Assembly: GCA_028485475.2 (NCBI GenBank)
Contig: CP144143.1
Location: forward strand, 2,666,001-2,730,000
Source: Chitinophagaceae bacterium C216
Lineage (GTDB): Bacteria > Bacteroidota > Bacteroidia > Chitinophagales > Chitinophagaceae
Length of the DNA stretch: 64,000 nucleotides
Direction: 5' to 3'
Numbering within the stretch: the first letter of the stretch is position 1; every line of letters begins with the position of its first letter. Made by a program: the position numbers and the translations under genes. Under the pieces are notes generated by a model that saw only the letters and a program-made list of their open reading frames with translations, had not been told where the DNA came from and did not search any database. Positions 55,294 through 64,000 of the stretch are shown here, in pieces.

Positions 55294-55599
55294 ATGGACA
55301 AACAGAGAAAAAAAATTTTGCTGACGTTAGGTGCAATGCTGTCGGCAATGGGTGCTTTCGCACAGGGAAACGGCTCGGCAGGTATCAACGAAGCTACCCA
55401 AATGGTAACAAGCTACTTCGACCCTGCTACCCAATTAATCTACGCCATCGGTGCGGTCGTGGGGTTAATCGGAGGCGTTAAGGTGTACAACAAATTCAGT
55501 TCCGGTGACCCAGATACATCGAAGACGGCGGCTTCGTGGTTTGGGGCGTGTATCTTCTTGATTGTGGCGGCTACCATCCTGCGTTCATTCTTCCTTTAA
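55294..55599 (+). CDS. traE: TraE (DUF4134)
   Basis: A 101-residue protein with a signal peptide ending AMGAFAQ and two membrane helices (YAIGAVVGLIGGVKVYNKF, ACIFLIVAATILRSFF). DUF4134 proteins are VirB2-like pilin candidates of Bacteroidota conjugation systems. It is the first gene after the defence cargo and opens the main transfer operon. traF follows 12 bp later. Confidence 0.85.
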   Translation: MDKQRKKILLTLGAMLSAMGAFAQGNGSAGINEATQMVTSYFDPATQLIYAIGAVVGLIGGVKVYNKFSSGDPDTSKTAASWFGACIFLIVAATILRSFFL

Positions 55600-55610
55600 T
55601 CCTTTGCCTT

Positions 55611-55940
55611 ATGAATTACAATATCAACAAAGGCATCGGCAGGACGGTGGAATTTAAAGGGCTGAAAGCGCAATACCTGTTCATTTTCGCAGGTGGGCTG
55701 CTCGGTACGCTTATCCTCGTGATGATACTGTATATGGCAGGCGTAAACTCCTACATCTGCCTGTTCCTCGGAGCAGGCGGTGCTTCGCTCATTATATGGC
55801 AGACCTTTTCGCTCAACAGGAAGTACGGCGAACACGGGCTGATGAAAATTGCAGCCAATAAAAGGCATCCCCGCTACATCATCTGCCGCAAGCCTGTACA
55901 CCGCTATTTAAAATTCACACCTAAACAGAATGCCGTATGA
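55611..55940 (+). CDS. traF: TraF (DUF4133)
   Basis: 109 residues from ATG 55611 (MNYNINKGIGRTVEFKGLKA); a longer frame from 55536 overlaps traE. Two membrane helices (FIFAGGLLGTLILVMILYMA, ICLFLGAGGASLIIWQTF) and a basic end are as in DUF4133, a VirB3-like inner-membrane part of the channel. Its stop overlaps the traG start (ATGA), so the two are coupled, as VirB3 and VirB4 usually are. Confidence 0.85.
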   Translation: MNYNINKGIGRTVEFKGLKAQYLFIFAGGLLGTLILVMILYMAGVNSYICLFLGAGGASLIIWQTFSLNRKYGEHGLMKIAANKRHPRYIICRKPVHRYLKFTPKQNAV

Positions 55941-58441
55941 GAAATGTAGCAAAGACCACCACACTGGAAAATAAATTTCCTTTGTTGGCAGTAGAGAACA
56001 ACTGCATCTTATCCAAAGATGCGGACATTACCGCCTGCTTTGAAGTGCGCCTGCCGGAACTGTTCACGGTAGCTTCTGCGGAATACGAAGCCATACACTC
56101 CGCCTGGCACAAGGCTATCAAAACCCTGCCTGATTTTACGGTCATTCACAAACAGGATTGGTACATTAAGGAAAGCTATGCGCCCGATTTGGCAATCGAA
56201 GACCAGAGCTTTTTATCAAAGTCCTATCAACGCCATTTCAACGAGCGACCGTTCCTGAACCATTATTGCTACCTGTTCCTGACGAAGACCACAAAGGAAA
56301 GAATGCGGATGCAAAGCAACTTCAGTTCGCTTTGCAAAGGTACGTTGATACCAAAGGAAATCAGGAACAAGGAAACGATACACCGCTTTATGGAGGCGGT
56401 CGCCCAGTTTGAGCGTATCGTGAACGATAGCGGTTTTGTTAGCCTGCGGCGTTTGACCGAAGAGGACATTATCGGAACGGAAGATACACAGGGATTACTG
56501 GAACAGTACCTCACGTTATCGAGGGGAGCCGGAACACCAATGCAGGACATCGCACTCGGAAACGAAGAAGTACGCATCGGTAACAAAAGGTTAAGCCTGC
56601 ATACACTTTCAGATACGGACGACCTGCCCGGAACGGTATCGGCAGATACCCGTTTTGAAAAGCTATCTACCGACCGTAGCGACTGCCGCCTTTCATTCGC
56701 CGCACCCGTGGGCTTGCTGTTAAGCTGCAACCACATTTACAACCAGTACATTTTTTTGGATAACAGCGAAGACAACCTGCAAAAGTTTGAGAAGTCCGCA
56801 AGGAATATGCACTCACTGGCTCGTTACAGCCGTGCCAACCAAATCAACAAAGAGTGGATAGAAAAGTACCTGAACGAAGCCCACAGCTTCGGGCTTTCTT
56901 CAATCCGTGCGCACTTCAACATTATAGCGTGGTCGGAAGACCCTGCGGAACTGAAACAGCTAAAGAATGATTGCGGTAGTGCATTGGCATTGATGGAGTG
57001 TAAGCCTCGGCACAACACTACGGACGTAGCCACTTTGTATTGGGCAGGTATGCCCGGCAATGCGGGCGACTTCCCCAGTGAGGAAAGTTTTTACACTTTT
57101 ATTGAGCCTGCATTGTGCTTCTTCACGGAAGAAACCAACTACCACAATTCGCCCTCGCCGTTCGGTATCAAGATGGCTGACAGGCTTACAGGAAAACCTA
57201 TCCATTTGGATATTTCCGACCTGCCTATGAAGCGTGGTATCATTACGAACCGGAACAAGTTTATACTTGGTCCATCGGGAAGTGGTAAATCGTTCTTCAC
57301 TAACCATATGGTACGGCAGTATTATGAACAGGGCGCACACGTACTGTTGGTAGATACGGGTAACTCTTATCAGGGCTTGTGCGAACTCATCAAAGGAAAG
57401 ACCAAAGGCGAAGACGGTGTTTACTTCACTTATACCGAAGATAACCCCATTGCCTTTAACCCTTTCTATACCGATGATGGCGTGTTCGACATTGAGAAGC
57501 GGGAAAGTATCAAGACTTTGATACTGACCTTATGGAAACGTGACGATGAGCCGCCAACCCGTTCTGAAGAAGTTGCCCTTTCCAATGCGGTAAGCGGTTA
57601 TATCGAACGTATCAAAACGGAAGACGTTTACCCGTCATTCAACGGTTTCTATGAGTATGTAAAAGGCGACTACCGCAAGGTACTGGAAGAAAAGCAGGTC
57701 AGGGAAAAGGACTTTGACATTGCCAACTTCCTGAACGTACTCGAACCCTATTACAAGGGTGGCGAATATGATTACCTGCTGAACTCCAACAAGCAGTTAG
57801 ACCTGCTTTCCAAACGCTTTATCGTGTTTGAGATTGATGCGATTAAAGACCACAAAATCCTCTTTCCCATTGTGACCATCATCATTATGGAGGTGTTCAT
57901 CAACAAGATGCGCCGATTGAAAGGTATTCGTAAGCTCATCCTGATTGAAGAGGCTTGGAAAGCGATAGCCAAAGAAGGAATGGCAGAATACATCAAGTAT
58001 TTGTTTAAGACCGTCCGCAAATTTTTCGGAGAAGCGATTGTCGTAACGCAAGAGGTCGATGATATTATCCAGTCGCCCATTGTCAAGGAAAGTATCATCA
58101 ATAACTCCGACTGTAAAATCCTGCTTGACCAACGCAAGTATATGAACAAGTTTGATGATATACAGGCGATGTTGGGGCTTACGGACAAAGAGAAAGGGCA
58201 GGTACTTTCCATCAATATGAACAACGATGCAAGCCGACTTTACAAAGAGGTTTGGATTGGCTTAGGTGGTACGCACTCGGCAGTCTATGCCACCGAAGTT
58301 AGTTTGGAGGAATACCTCGCCTACACGACAGAAGAAACCGAAAAAATGGAAGTAATGCAGCTTGCTTCCGAACTGGATGGTAATGTAGAACTCGCCATTA
58401 AGCATATCGCAATGCAAAGGCGGGACAATTCAAATCAATAG
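55937..58441 (+). CDS. traG: TraG, VirB4-family conjugation ATPase
   Basis: An 834-residue ATPase that powers the type IV secretion channel at the inner membrane. An N-terminal platform (about 1-400) is followed by the C-terminal motor: Walker A LGPSGSGKSFFTNH (about 443-456), VLLVDTGNSYQGL, and KLILIEEAWKAIAKEGMAEY as Walker B. TQEVDDIIQSPIVKESIINN completes the VirB4 core. The start overlaps traF by 4 bp. traI begins 28 bp after its stop; no traH-like gene lies between. Confidence 0.92.
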   Translation: MRNVAKTTTLENKFPLLAVENNCILSKDADITACFEVRLPELFTVASAEYEAIHSAWHKAIKTLPDFTVIHKQDWYIKESYAPDLAIEDQSFLSKSYQRHFNERPFLNHYCYLFLTKTTKERMRMQSNFSSLCKGTLIPKEIRNKETIHRFMEAVAQFERIVNDSGFVSLRRLTEEDIIGTEDTQGLLEQYLTLSRGAGTPMQDIALGNEEVRIGNKRLSLHTLSDTDDLPGTVSADTRFEKLSTDRSDCRLSFAAPVGLLLSCNHIYNQYIFLDNSEDNLQKFEKSARNMHSLARYSRANQINKEWIEKYLNEAHSFGLSSIRAHFNIIAWSEDPAELKQLKNDCGSALALMECKPRHNTTDVATLYWAGMPGNAGDFPSEESFYTFIEPALCFFTEETNYHNSPSPFGIKMADRLTGKPIHLDISDLPMKRGIITNRNKFILGPSGSGKSFFTNHMVRQYYEQGAHVLLVDTGNSYQGLCELIKGKTKGEDGVYFTYTEDNPIAFNPFYTDDGVFDIEKRESIKTLILTLWKRDDEPPTRSEEVALSNAVSGYIERIKTEDVYPSFNGFYEYVKGDYRKVLEEKQVREKDFDIANFLNVLEPYYKGGEYDYLLNSNKQLDLLSKRFIVFEIDAIKDHKILFPIVTIIIMEVFINKMRRLKGIRKLILIEEAWKAIAKEGMAEYIKYLFKTVRKFFGEAIVVTQEVDDIIQSPIVKESIINNSDCKILLDQRKYMNKFDDIQAMLGLTDKEKGQVLSINMNNDASRLYKEVWIGLGGTHSAVYATEVSLEEYLAYTTEETEKMEVMQLASELDGNVELAIKHIAMQRRDNSNQ

Positions 58442-58469
58442 TCATTAACAATTTAAAAATTCAGAAACA

Positions 58470-59102
58470 ATGAAAAAAGTATTGTATCTGGTGTGTACGG
58501 CACTGATGCTCGCCGTAGCACCGTCAGCAAAAGCCCAGTGGGTTGTAACCGACCCGGCTAATTTGGCTTCGGGCATTATCAACTCTGCAAACGAAATCGT
58601 GCAGACTTCTTCCACCGTAAGCAACGTGATAAAGAACTTCAACGAAGTGAAAAAAGTTTACGACCAGGGCAAGGAATATTACGACAAGCTGAAAGCTATC
58701 AACAACCTTGTGAAAGATGCCCGTAAAGTGCAACAAACGGTATTGTTGGTAGGCGATGTTTCCGAAATGTACGTGAACAACTTCGGCAAGATGATGAACG
58801 ACCCAAATTTCACACCGCAGGAACTGACCGCTATCGGCAACGGTTATTCGGCACTGCTCAATGAAAGTACCGAACTGCTGAAAGAACTGAAGCAGATTAT
58901 AACCTCATCAAGCCTTTCGCTCAATGACAAAGAGCGTATGGATGTGATTGACCGTGTGTACAAAGAGGTAAAGGATTACCACAGCCTTGTACGCTACTAC
59001 ACCAACAAGAACATTTCTGTAAGCTACCTAAGAGCGAAAAAGAAAAACGATGCCCAAAGAGTGCTTGAACTCTACGGAACTGCTAACCAAAAATACTGGT
59101 AA
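58470..59102 (+). CDS. traI: TraI (DUF4141), VirB5-like
   Basis: A 210-residue exported protein: signal peptide (VAPSAKAQ), then a helical bundle with a long coiled coil (SNVIKNFNEVKKVYDQGKEY). DUF4141 is regarded as the periplasmic VirB5-like or minor-pilus component of Bacteroidota conjugation systems. The gene lies between traG and traJ with gaps of 28 and 3 bp. The C-terminal YLRAKKKNDAQRVLELYG is typical of the family. Confidence 0.85.
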   Translation: MKKVLYLVCTALMLAVAPSAKAQWVVTDPANLASGIINSANEIVQTSSTVSNVIKNFNEVKKVYDQGKEYYDKLKAINNLVKDARKVQQTVLLVGDVSEMYVNNFGKMMNDPNFTPQELTAIGNGYSALLNESTELLKELKQIITSSSLSLNDKERMDVIDRVYKEVKDYHSLVRYYTNKNISVSYLRAKKKNDAQRVLELYGTANQKYW

Positions 59103-59105
59103 ACT

Positions 59106-60101
59106 ATGGAATGGGATAATCTTCACGAACTCCTGCGGTCGCTTTATGATGATATGATGCCACTTGCAGGCGATATGGCGGCAGTCGCTAAGGGTTTGGC
59201 GGGATTGGGAGCATTGTTCTATGTGGCATTAAAGGTTTGGCAGGCTTTAAGCCGTGCCGAACCTATTGATATGTTCCCTTTGCTGCGCCCGTTCGCTTTG
59301 GGGCTTTGCATAATGTTCTTTCCAACCATTGTTTTGGGAACCATCAATGCGGTATTAAGCCCCGTGGTAGTAGGAACCCACCAAATACTCGAAGACCAGG
59401 TGCTTGACCTGAACAAGCTGCAACAGCAGAAAGACCAGTTGGAATACGAGGCAATGGTAAGGAACCCCGAAACTGCCTATATGGTATCAGACGAAGAGTT
59501 TGATAAAAAACTGGATGAACTGGGATGGTCGCCCTCCGACATTGGAACAATGGCGGGTATGTATATGGACAGGCAAGCCTACAAGATTGAGAAAGCCATA
59601 AAGGATTGGTTTCGCAATCTACTGGAAATACTCTTTCAGGCAGCGGCTTTGGTCATTGATACCATACGAACGTTTTTCCTGATAGTCCTCTCCATACTCG
59701 GACCAATAGCCTTTGCTATTTCCGTATGGGACGGCTTTCAGTCCACGCTCACGCAATGGCTCACGAGGTACGTCAGCGTTTACCTGTGGCTTCCTGTTTC
59801 GGATTTGTTCAGCTCAATGTTGGCAAGAATACAATCCCTCATTTTGGAAAGGGATATAGCAATGCTTGCCGACCCCACCTATATACCTGATACGAGCAAT
59901 ACCGTGTACATCATCTTTATGATAATCGGCATCATCGGGTACTTCACTATCCCGACCGTAACAGGTTGGGTAATCCAAGCCGGAGGAGCAGGAAACTTTA
60001 CCCGCAATGTAAACTCCACAGCAATGAAAGCCGGAAACATCGCCGGAGCAGGCGCAGGCTCAACAGTTGGAAACATCGGCGGTAAACTGATGAATAAATA
60101 A
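59106..60101 (+). CDS. traJ: TraJ, VirB6-like inner-membrane channel protein
   Basis: A 331-residue polytopic membrane protein with about seven helices, e.g. GLAGLGALFYVALKVWQALS, FALGLCIMFFPTIVLGTINA and VYIIFMIIGIIGYFTIPTVT. An acidic central loop (about 105-150) and a Gly/Ala-rich C-terminus follow. It corresponds to the VirB6-type channel component. It begins 3 bp after traI. Confidence 0.88.
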   Translation: MEWDNLHELLRSLYDDMMPLAGDMAAVAKGLAGLGALFYVALKVWQALSRAEPIDMFPLLRPFALGLCIMFFPTIVLGTINAVLSPVVVGTHQILEDQVLDLNKLQQQKDQLEYEAMVRNPETAYMVSDEEFDKKLDELGWSPSDIGTMAGMYMDRQAYKIEKAIKDWFRNLLEILFQAAALVIDTIRTFFLIVLSILGPIAFAISVWDGFQSTLTQWLTRYVSVYLWLPVSDLFSSMLARIQSLILERDIAMLADPTYIPDTSNTVYIIFMIIGIIGYFTIPTVTGWVIQAGGAGNFTRNVNSTAMKAGNIAGAGAGSTVGNIGGKLMNK

Positions 60102-60120
60102 TCATTAATCATTCTAAAAA

Positions 60121-60744
60121 ATGGAATTTAAAACGCTAAGAAATATCGAAAACAGCTTTAGGCAGATAAGATTATATGCCATTGTGTTTGCGGTTCTCTG
60201 CATTAGCGTGGTAGGTTACGCCGTATGGCGTTCCTACCGCTTTGCAGAAGAACAACGCCAAAAAATCTATGTACTGGATAACGGCAAATCACTGATGCTT
60301 GCCTTATCGCAGGATGCGAGCATCAACCGCCCGGTTGAAGCAAGGGAACACGTTAGGAGATTTCACGAACTGTTCTTTACGCTTGCTCCCGACAAGAACG
60401 CTATTGAAAGCAATATGAGCAGGGCATTTAACCTTGCCGATAAAAGTGCTTTTGATTATTACAAAGACCTGTCGGAAAAGGGCTATTACAACCGTATCAT
60501 ATCCGGTAATGTGCAGCAACGCATAGAGGTGGATAGTGTCGTGTGCAACTTTGACACCTATCCCTATGCCGTGAGAACCTATGCCAAACAGTTCATCATA
60601 CGGTCGAGCAACGTGACCCGGCGTAACCTGATTACCACCGGCTATCTCGTGAACTCCGTCCGTTCGGACAACAACCCGCAAGGCTTCAACATAGAAAAAT
60701 TTGCAGTGGTTGAAAACAGGGATATCGAAGTTATAAACCGCTAA
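60121..60744 (+). CDS. traK: TraK, VirB8-like membrane protein
   Basis: A 207-residue protein with one N-terminal helix (LYAIVFAVLCISVVGYAVW) and a periplasmic NTF2-like domain, as in VirB8. FKTLRNIENSFRQIRLYAIV is the typical start of conjugative transposon TraK. It lies 19 bp after traJ in the same operon. Confidence 0.88.
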   Translation: MEFKTLRNIENSFRQIRLYAIVFAVLCISVVGYAVWRSYRFAEEQRQKIYVLDNGKSLMLALSQDASINRPVEAREHVRRFHELFFTLAPDKNAIESNMSRAFNLADKSAFDYYKDLSEKGYYNRIISGNVQQRIEVDSVVCNFDTYPYAVRTYAKQFIIRSSNVTRRNLITTGYLVNSVRSDNNPQGFNIEKFAVVENRDIEVINR

Positions 60745-60754
60745 AACTAGGGAT

Positions 60755-61186
60755 ATGAAACAGTTACTTGATTTAAGCACATTCGCAAAAACACTGACTG
60801 ATAAAGGATATGATGGGTATTTCCAAACGGAGGGAGCTTACCCCGATAAAATTAAAGACAGTATCAGCCAGTTCTTGGAGGCTTGCAAGAATGGTACGGA
60901 CAAACCTCTGCGGCCCGATAGCTTTTCGTTAAGGACTTACATCGAATGGAATGGCGATGACAAACCCAAAGTTGATTGCTATATGCGGGTACGGTACGAA
61001 GACGGCAAATTCGATGTACAGAAAATGGACATTACAAGGAAAGACCAATACGGGCATTTAATGAAGAAGTCGGAACTGACAAACCTATCCACAGGTACAG
61101 TGCCGACCCGAAAAGAAGCCATTGCATTGGTGTCCGAACCACCTAAACAAAAGCTGTCTTCACAGGTCAGACGGCTCAGAATGTAA
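60755..61186 (+). CDS. Unrecognised ICE protein between traK and traL
   Basis: A 143-residue soluble protein without signal peptide or membrane helix. I do not recognise the family. The middle, YIEWNGDDKPKVDCYMRVRY, looks like beta strands, and the end is basic (KLSSQVRRLRM). It is co-directional with tight gaps (10 and 20 bp), so it belongs to the transfer operon, but in CTnDOT traK is followed directly by traL. A cytoplasmic accessory or cargo-like role is open. Confidence 0.7.
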   Translation: MKQLLDLSTFAKTLTDKGYDGYFQTEGAYPDKIKDSISQFLEACKNGTDKPLRPDSFSLRTYIEWNGDDKPKVDCYMRVRYEDGKFDVQKMDITRKDQYGHLMKKSELTNLSTGTVPTRKEAIALVSEPPKQKLSSQVRRLRM

Positions 61187-61206
61187 TAACCGATAATCAT
61201 TAAGGT

Positions 61207-61491
61207 ATGAAAAAAATCAGAGCAAATATGGACAGGTACTTTGACAAGCTGGACGACCGCTGGCAGACTTTGCCCATCAGGAAACAGCACCAATATACCC
61301 TTTACTTTTTTGTGGGGTATCTGCTGTTGACCGCAGGGGTCATTTTCAAAGTATGGTACGACACGGCAAAGTCCGGTAACGACATGCACATCGAGCATAT
61401 CGAAAACCCTGTCCTCAAAAAGAAAGAAAGTCCGGCAACCTTGCAGGACACCATAACAACAATTTTAAAAAATAGAATTTATGAAAGATAA
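61207..61491 (+). CDS. traL: TraL (DUF3989)
   Basis: A 94-residue protein with one membrane helix (YTLYFFVGYLLLTAGVIFKV) between a basic N-terminal part (RWQTLPIRKQHQ) and a short periplasmic tail. This is the family of TraL in Bacteroidota conjugative transposons; its role in the channel is not known. It overlaps the traM start by 11 bp. Confidence 0.85.
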   Translation: MKKIRANMDRYFDKLDDRWQTLPIRKQHQYTLYFFVGYLLLTAGVIFKVWYDTAKSGNDMHIEHIENPVLKKKESPATLQDTITTILKNRIYER

Positions 61492-62818
61492 GGAGAACAA
61501 AAAGTCGGTTGTCCGGGTAACGGAAGGAAATCCGTCGGTAACCGCTGATGTGCTGCAAGACAGCACAGAGAGCAAAGCCGAAAAGCTCAAAAAGCCACTT
61601 ATATTCGGCTTGATGGGAATTGTCTTCGTGGGTTGTATGTACCTCATATTTAAACCATCCGAAGATAAAAAGGCAATGGAAAACATCGGGCTGAACGATG
61701 CCGTACCACAGGCTACGGATGCAGGGCTACCCGATGATAAAGGGAAAGCATACGAGCAGGAAATGCTTCAGCAAAAAGACCAGGAAAAACGCAACGCACT
61801 TACCACGCTTTCCGATTATTGGAACACGGAAGACAGTACACAGGACAATGAAGAAGCGTTTACCGAAGAGGAAGAAGCCTACGGATACGGCGGTGGCAGA
61901 ACTTCTGGAAGAAACGGCAATCCTGCATTGAGCAGCTACCGCAATATGCAAAGCACATTGGGTTCATTCTATCAGGATGATAATGCGGAAACAACTGAAC
62001 TCCGCAGGCAATTGGAGGAACTGAAGGAACAATTGGCCGAGAAAGATGTACCGCCTGTCGCCACCGTAGATGACCAACTGAAGCTAATGGAGAAATCCTA
62101 TGAAATGGCGGCAAAATATCTTCCGAAGAATACGAATACAGAAAATGCTGCACTTGATAACAATGTTACTCCGGCGGTTTCGTCTGCCAACCAAAAAGAG
62201 CATTTTGTGGCGTTTACACCTGCAAGAAAAAACACCGTTTCTGCCCTGTACCGTGAGCCTACGGATAGTGCTTTCTTAGCCAATTGGAGCGAAACGAGAA
62301 ATCGTGGCTTTTATACCGCAGGTTCCATTGAGCAGGTGGTACAACCCAAAAACAGTATAAAGGCAAGTGTACACGAAACACAAACGATAGTAGGCGAAAC
62401 AGGTGTACGTCTTCGTTTATTGGAGCCAGCTCAAACACCACAACGAACCATTCCAAAAGGAACGATTGTAACAGCTAATGCCAAATTTCAGGGAGGGCGA
62501 TTACAGCTAAAGATTACTTCAATAGAACTGGAGGGCAATATCATACCGGTAGATATAACCATTTATGACATAGACGGACAGCAAGGTTTGTATGTTCCGT
62601 ATTCGCCCGAAATGAATGCCCTTACCGAAATGGCAGGCAATATGAGCCAGACTTCGGGAACCAGCGTGATGCTCACGCAGTCCGCCGGACAGCAGGTTGC
62701 CGCAGACCTTAGCCGTGGCGTGGTACAGGGCATTTCTGGCTATTTCGCCAAAAAGGTGCGCACACCCAAAGTAACCCTAAAGGCAGGCCATCAGGTCTTC
62801 CTTGTTTCCAAACAATGA
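61481..62818 (+). CDS. traM: TraM, VirB10-like channel protein
   Basis: A 445-residue protein. One membrane helix (LIFGLMGIVFVGCMYLIFKP, about 40-58) is followed by a long charged and Gly-rich linker, and the C-terminal VirB10-like domain (about 255-445) has TQTIVGETGVRLRLLEPAQ, IPKGTIVTANAKFQGGRLQL and VDITIYDIDGQQGLYVP. It spans the periplasm as the energy sensor of the channel. It starts inside the traL end, so the genes are coupled. Confidence 0.9.
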   Translation: MKDKENKKSVVRVTEGNPSVTADVLQDSTESKAEKLKKPLIFGLMGIVFVGCMYLIFKPSEDKKAMENIGLNDAVPQATDAGLPDDKGKAYEQEMLQQKDQEKRNALTTLSDYWNTEDSTQDNEEAFTEEEEAYGYGGGRTSGRNGNPALSSYRNMQSTLGSFYQDDNAETTELRRQLEELKEQLAEKDVPPVATVDDQLKLMEKSYEMAAKYLPKNTNTENAALDNNVTPAVSSANQKEHFVAFTPARKNTVSALYREPTDSAFLANWSETRNRGFYTAGSIEQVVQPKNSIKASVHETQTIVGETGVRLRLLEPAQTPQRTIPKGTIVTANAKFQGGRLQLKITSIELEGNIIPVDITIYDIDGQQGLYVPYSPEMNALTEMAGNMSQTSGTSVMLTQSAGQQVAADLSRGVVQGISGYFAKKVRTPKVTLKAGHQVFLVSKQ

Positions 62819-62842
62819 TGTTGAACTCAAATATTTTAAACA

Positions 62843-63736
62843 ATGAAAAATCATTTTAAAACCTTTTGGGCTTTGGCCCTGATACTCGGCTTTGCCGTAC
62901 AGTCCTACGCACAGGACAGCATCAAAGCACCGCTTGCCCTGGGCAAAATAGAACCGTACCGCATGGAAGTTACCTACGATAAAACTTCGCATTTGATTTT
63001 CCCTACCGCCATACGCTATGTGGATTTGGGAAGCGAATACCTGATTGCAGGTAAGGCGGAAGATGCGGAAAACGTACTGCGTGTAAAAGCATCGGTAAGG
63101 GATTTTGAACCCGAAACTAATTTTTCGGTCATTACCAATGACGGACGTTTTTACAGCTTCAATGTGTATTACAGTGGGTATCCCGATGCGTTGAGCTATG
63201 ACCTTTTGACCATGCAGAAAGCGGTGGATAAGGCCAACAGTAATGATGTTCTTTTTGAAGAATTGGGCAACAATTCCCCGTCATTGGCGGGTTTGCTTCT
63301 GGAAACCATTTACAAGAAAGACAAACGTATTGTAGAGCATATCGGATCTAAGAGCTTCGGTATTCAGTTTATCCTGAAAGGCATTTACATCCACAACGGT
63401 AAATACTATTTCCATACGGAATTGAGAAACCGTAGCAATGTGCCTTTTCAGATTGATTTTGTCAATTTCAAAGTGGTAGATAAAAAGGTAGCCAAACGCA
63501 CTGTTGTACAGGAACGCCCGTTGATACCGCTTCGTACCTACAAGCCACTCACAGAAATTTCAGGACAAACCACCGAACAGAATGTATTTCTGTTAGACCA
63601 ATTCACTATTGCCAATGATAAGGTACTGTTGATTGAGATTTTTGAAAAGAACGGTGGCCGGCAGCAAACGCTTCAGGTGGAAAATTCGGATTTGATAAAA
63701 GCCCGGTTGATCAGCGATATGCACCTGAAATTTTAA
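62843..63736 (+). CDS. traN: TraN (DUF4138), VirB9-like
   Basis: A 297-residue exported protein. A signal peptide (GFAVQSYAQ) is followed by a VirB9-like beta domain: EVTYDKTSHLIFPTAIRYVD, and VLRVKASVRDFEPETNFSVI. The C-terminal region (about 190-295) is a second beta domain, GIYIHNGKYYFHTELRNRS. It forms the outer-membrane-side ring together with TraM. It lies 24 bp after traM. Confidence 0.9.
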   Translation: MKNHFKTFWALALILGFAVQSYAQDSIKAPLALGKIEPYRMEVTYDKTSHLIFPTAIRYVDLGSEYLIAGKAEDAENVLRVKASVRDFEPETNFSVITNDGRFYSFNVYYSGYPDALSYDLLTMQKAVDKANSNDVLFEELGNNSPSLAGLLLETIYKKDKRIVEHIGSKSFGIQFILKGIYIHNGKYYFHTELRNRSNVPFQIDFVNFKVVDKKVAKRTVVQERPLIPLRTYKPLTEISGQTTEQNVFLLDQFTIANDKVLLIEIFEKNGGRQQTLQVENSDLIKARLISDMHLKF

Positions 63737-63757
63737 TAACCTTTTAAAGCAATAGCA

Positions 63758-64000
63758 ATGAAAAAGTATATCTATACCGTGATGCTCGTCCTAATGGGTA
63801 TCACGGTGGCACAGGCACAAAGGATGCTGCCTAAACAGAAAGGATTGGAAATAAGTGCGGGTGTATTGTCCGATGATAAAATTGGTAACGATTATTACAT
63901 CAGCGCAGCAATGACGGTAAACGGTAAGAATGGTAACTATCAGCTTTGGGCGTTGGAATATACCCACCAGTACCACGGGTATAAAGACCTCCGCATACCG
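63758..64000 (+). CDS. traO: TraO (partial, cut by the window edge)
   Basis: The first 81 residues of an exported protein: signal peptide MKKYIYTVMLVLMGITVAQA, then QRMLPKQKGLEISAGVLSDD and NDYYISAAMTVNGKNGNYQ. This is the start of TraO, a beta-barrel-like outer-membrane component in Bacteroidota conjugative transposons. It begins 21 bp after traN. The rest lies beyond 64000. Confidence 0.85.
   Translation, partial: MKKYIYTVMLVLMGITVAQAQRMLPKQKGLEISAGVLSDDKIGNDYYISAAMTVNGKNGNYQLWALEYTHQYHGYKDLRIP

Larger units (their letters stand above)
14686..64000. mobile_element. CTnDOT-type integrative conjugative element (partial, right end outside window)
   Basis: The order rteC, two small HTH genes, a DUF3945-like gene, topoisomerase Exc, methylase-helicase, mobC-mobB-mobA (leftward) and traA to traO (rightward) is the backbone of Bacteroidota conjugative transposons. 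No intact integrase is in the window; it should lie beyond 64000. The left limit is approximate: backbone genes begin at 15275, and the scar of pseudogenes ends at 14685. Three cargo insertions are present (21.6-24.5, 30.6-41.6 and 48.1-55.1 kb). Confidence 0.9.

Noticed and set aside
55536-55610. Extended start for traF
   Set aside because: It overlaps traE in another frame and adds 25 residues without family similarity; ATG 55611 gives the standard DUF4133 start.
1-64000. Search for tRNA, rRNA and insertion sequences
   Set aside because: I saw no tRNA cloverleaf ends, rRNA segments or DDE transposase genes with terminal inverted repeats; the only recombinase remnant is the integrase fragment at 14219-14685.

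Overview
The window looks like a Bacteroidota chromosome, probably Flavobacteriia or Sphingobacteriia. The evidence is the CTnDOT-type rte/exc/mob/tra gene set, a TonB receptor, weak ribosome binding sites, TAnnTTTG-like -7 boxes and an A+T-rich chromosomal part. I cannot name the genus from sequence alone.

Positions 1-13.5 kb are host-like DNA, almost all on the minus strand. They hold a cydB tail, a thioesterase, an exported persulfide-dioxygenase/rhodanese protein (616-2082), small DinB-like and carboxymuconolactone-decarboxylase-like genes, an exported methyltransferase, an APC permease and a copper-type TonB receptor with a small Cys-rich partner. Next come an SDR oxidoreductase and a sulfur operon (two half-size YeeE/YedE permeases, an OprD-like porin, a Crp/Fnr regulator, a DUF202 protein), preceded by a sulfide:quinone oxidoreductase gene. 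The palindrome GTAAC-N4-GTTAC, or a near match, sits upstream of at least five of these units. It is probably the binding site of the Crp/Fnr protein encoded in the operon, so the region reads as a sulfide/persulfide detoxification regulon.

Positions 13.6-14.7 kb are a scar: a frameshifted, truncated rteC is joined head-on to a frameshifted, truncated tyrosine integrase. From about 14.7 kb to the right edge the window is one integrative conjugative element (ICE) of CTnDOT type. It starts with rteC and an excision operon (two small HTH proteins, a DUF3945/DUF4099-like protein, topoisomerase Exc). A DUF1896 gene and a giant methylase-helicase follow; the latter is interrupted by an in-frame amber codon. 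Mobilization genes mobC, mobB and mobA run leftward next to a hairpin-rich oriT candidate. The transfer genes traA, traB and traD, then traE, F, G, I, J, K, L, M, N and O (cut by the window edge), run rightward.

Three cargo slots interrupt this backbone. Slot 1 (21.6-24.5 kb) is a two-gene set: a DUF262/HNH GmrSD-like protein and a small HEPN-type protein. Slot 2 (30.6-41.6 kb) carries another rteC homologue and a metal/ion-stress set: P-type ATPase, cytochrome b561-like protein, PAP2 phosphatase, and a Czc/Cus efflux system whose RND pump is fused to its TolC-like outer-membrane partner. Slot 3 (48.1-55.1 kb) is an Avs-like STAND NTPase with a Cap4-like nuclease domain plus a 239-residue partner, inserted antisense between traD and traE.

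A 16-bp motif close to AACGCCAAACACTGCC, often repeated at exactly 20-bp spacing, lies in sense orientation before the excision operon, the DUF3945/DUF4099-like gene, the DUF1896 gene, mobC, the traA region and traE. I do not recognise it from the literature; it looks like an element-wide operator.
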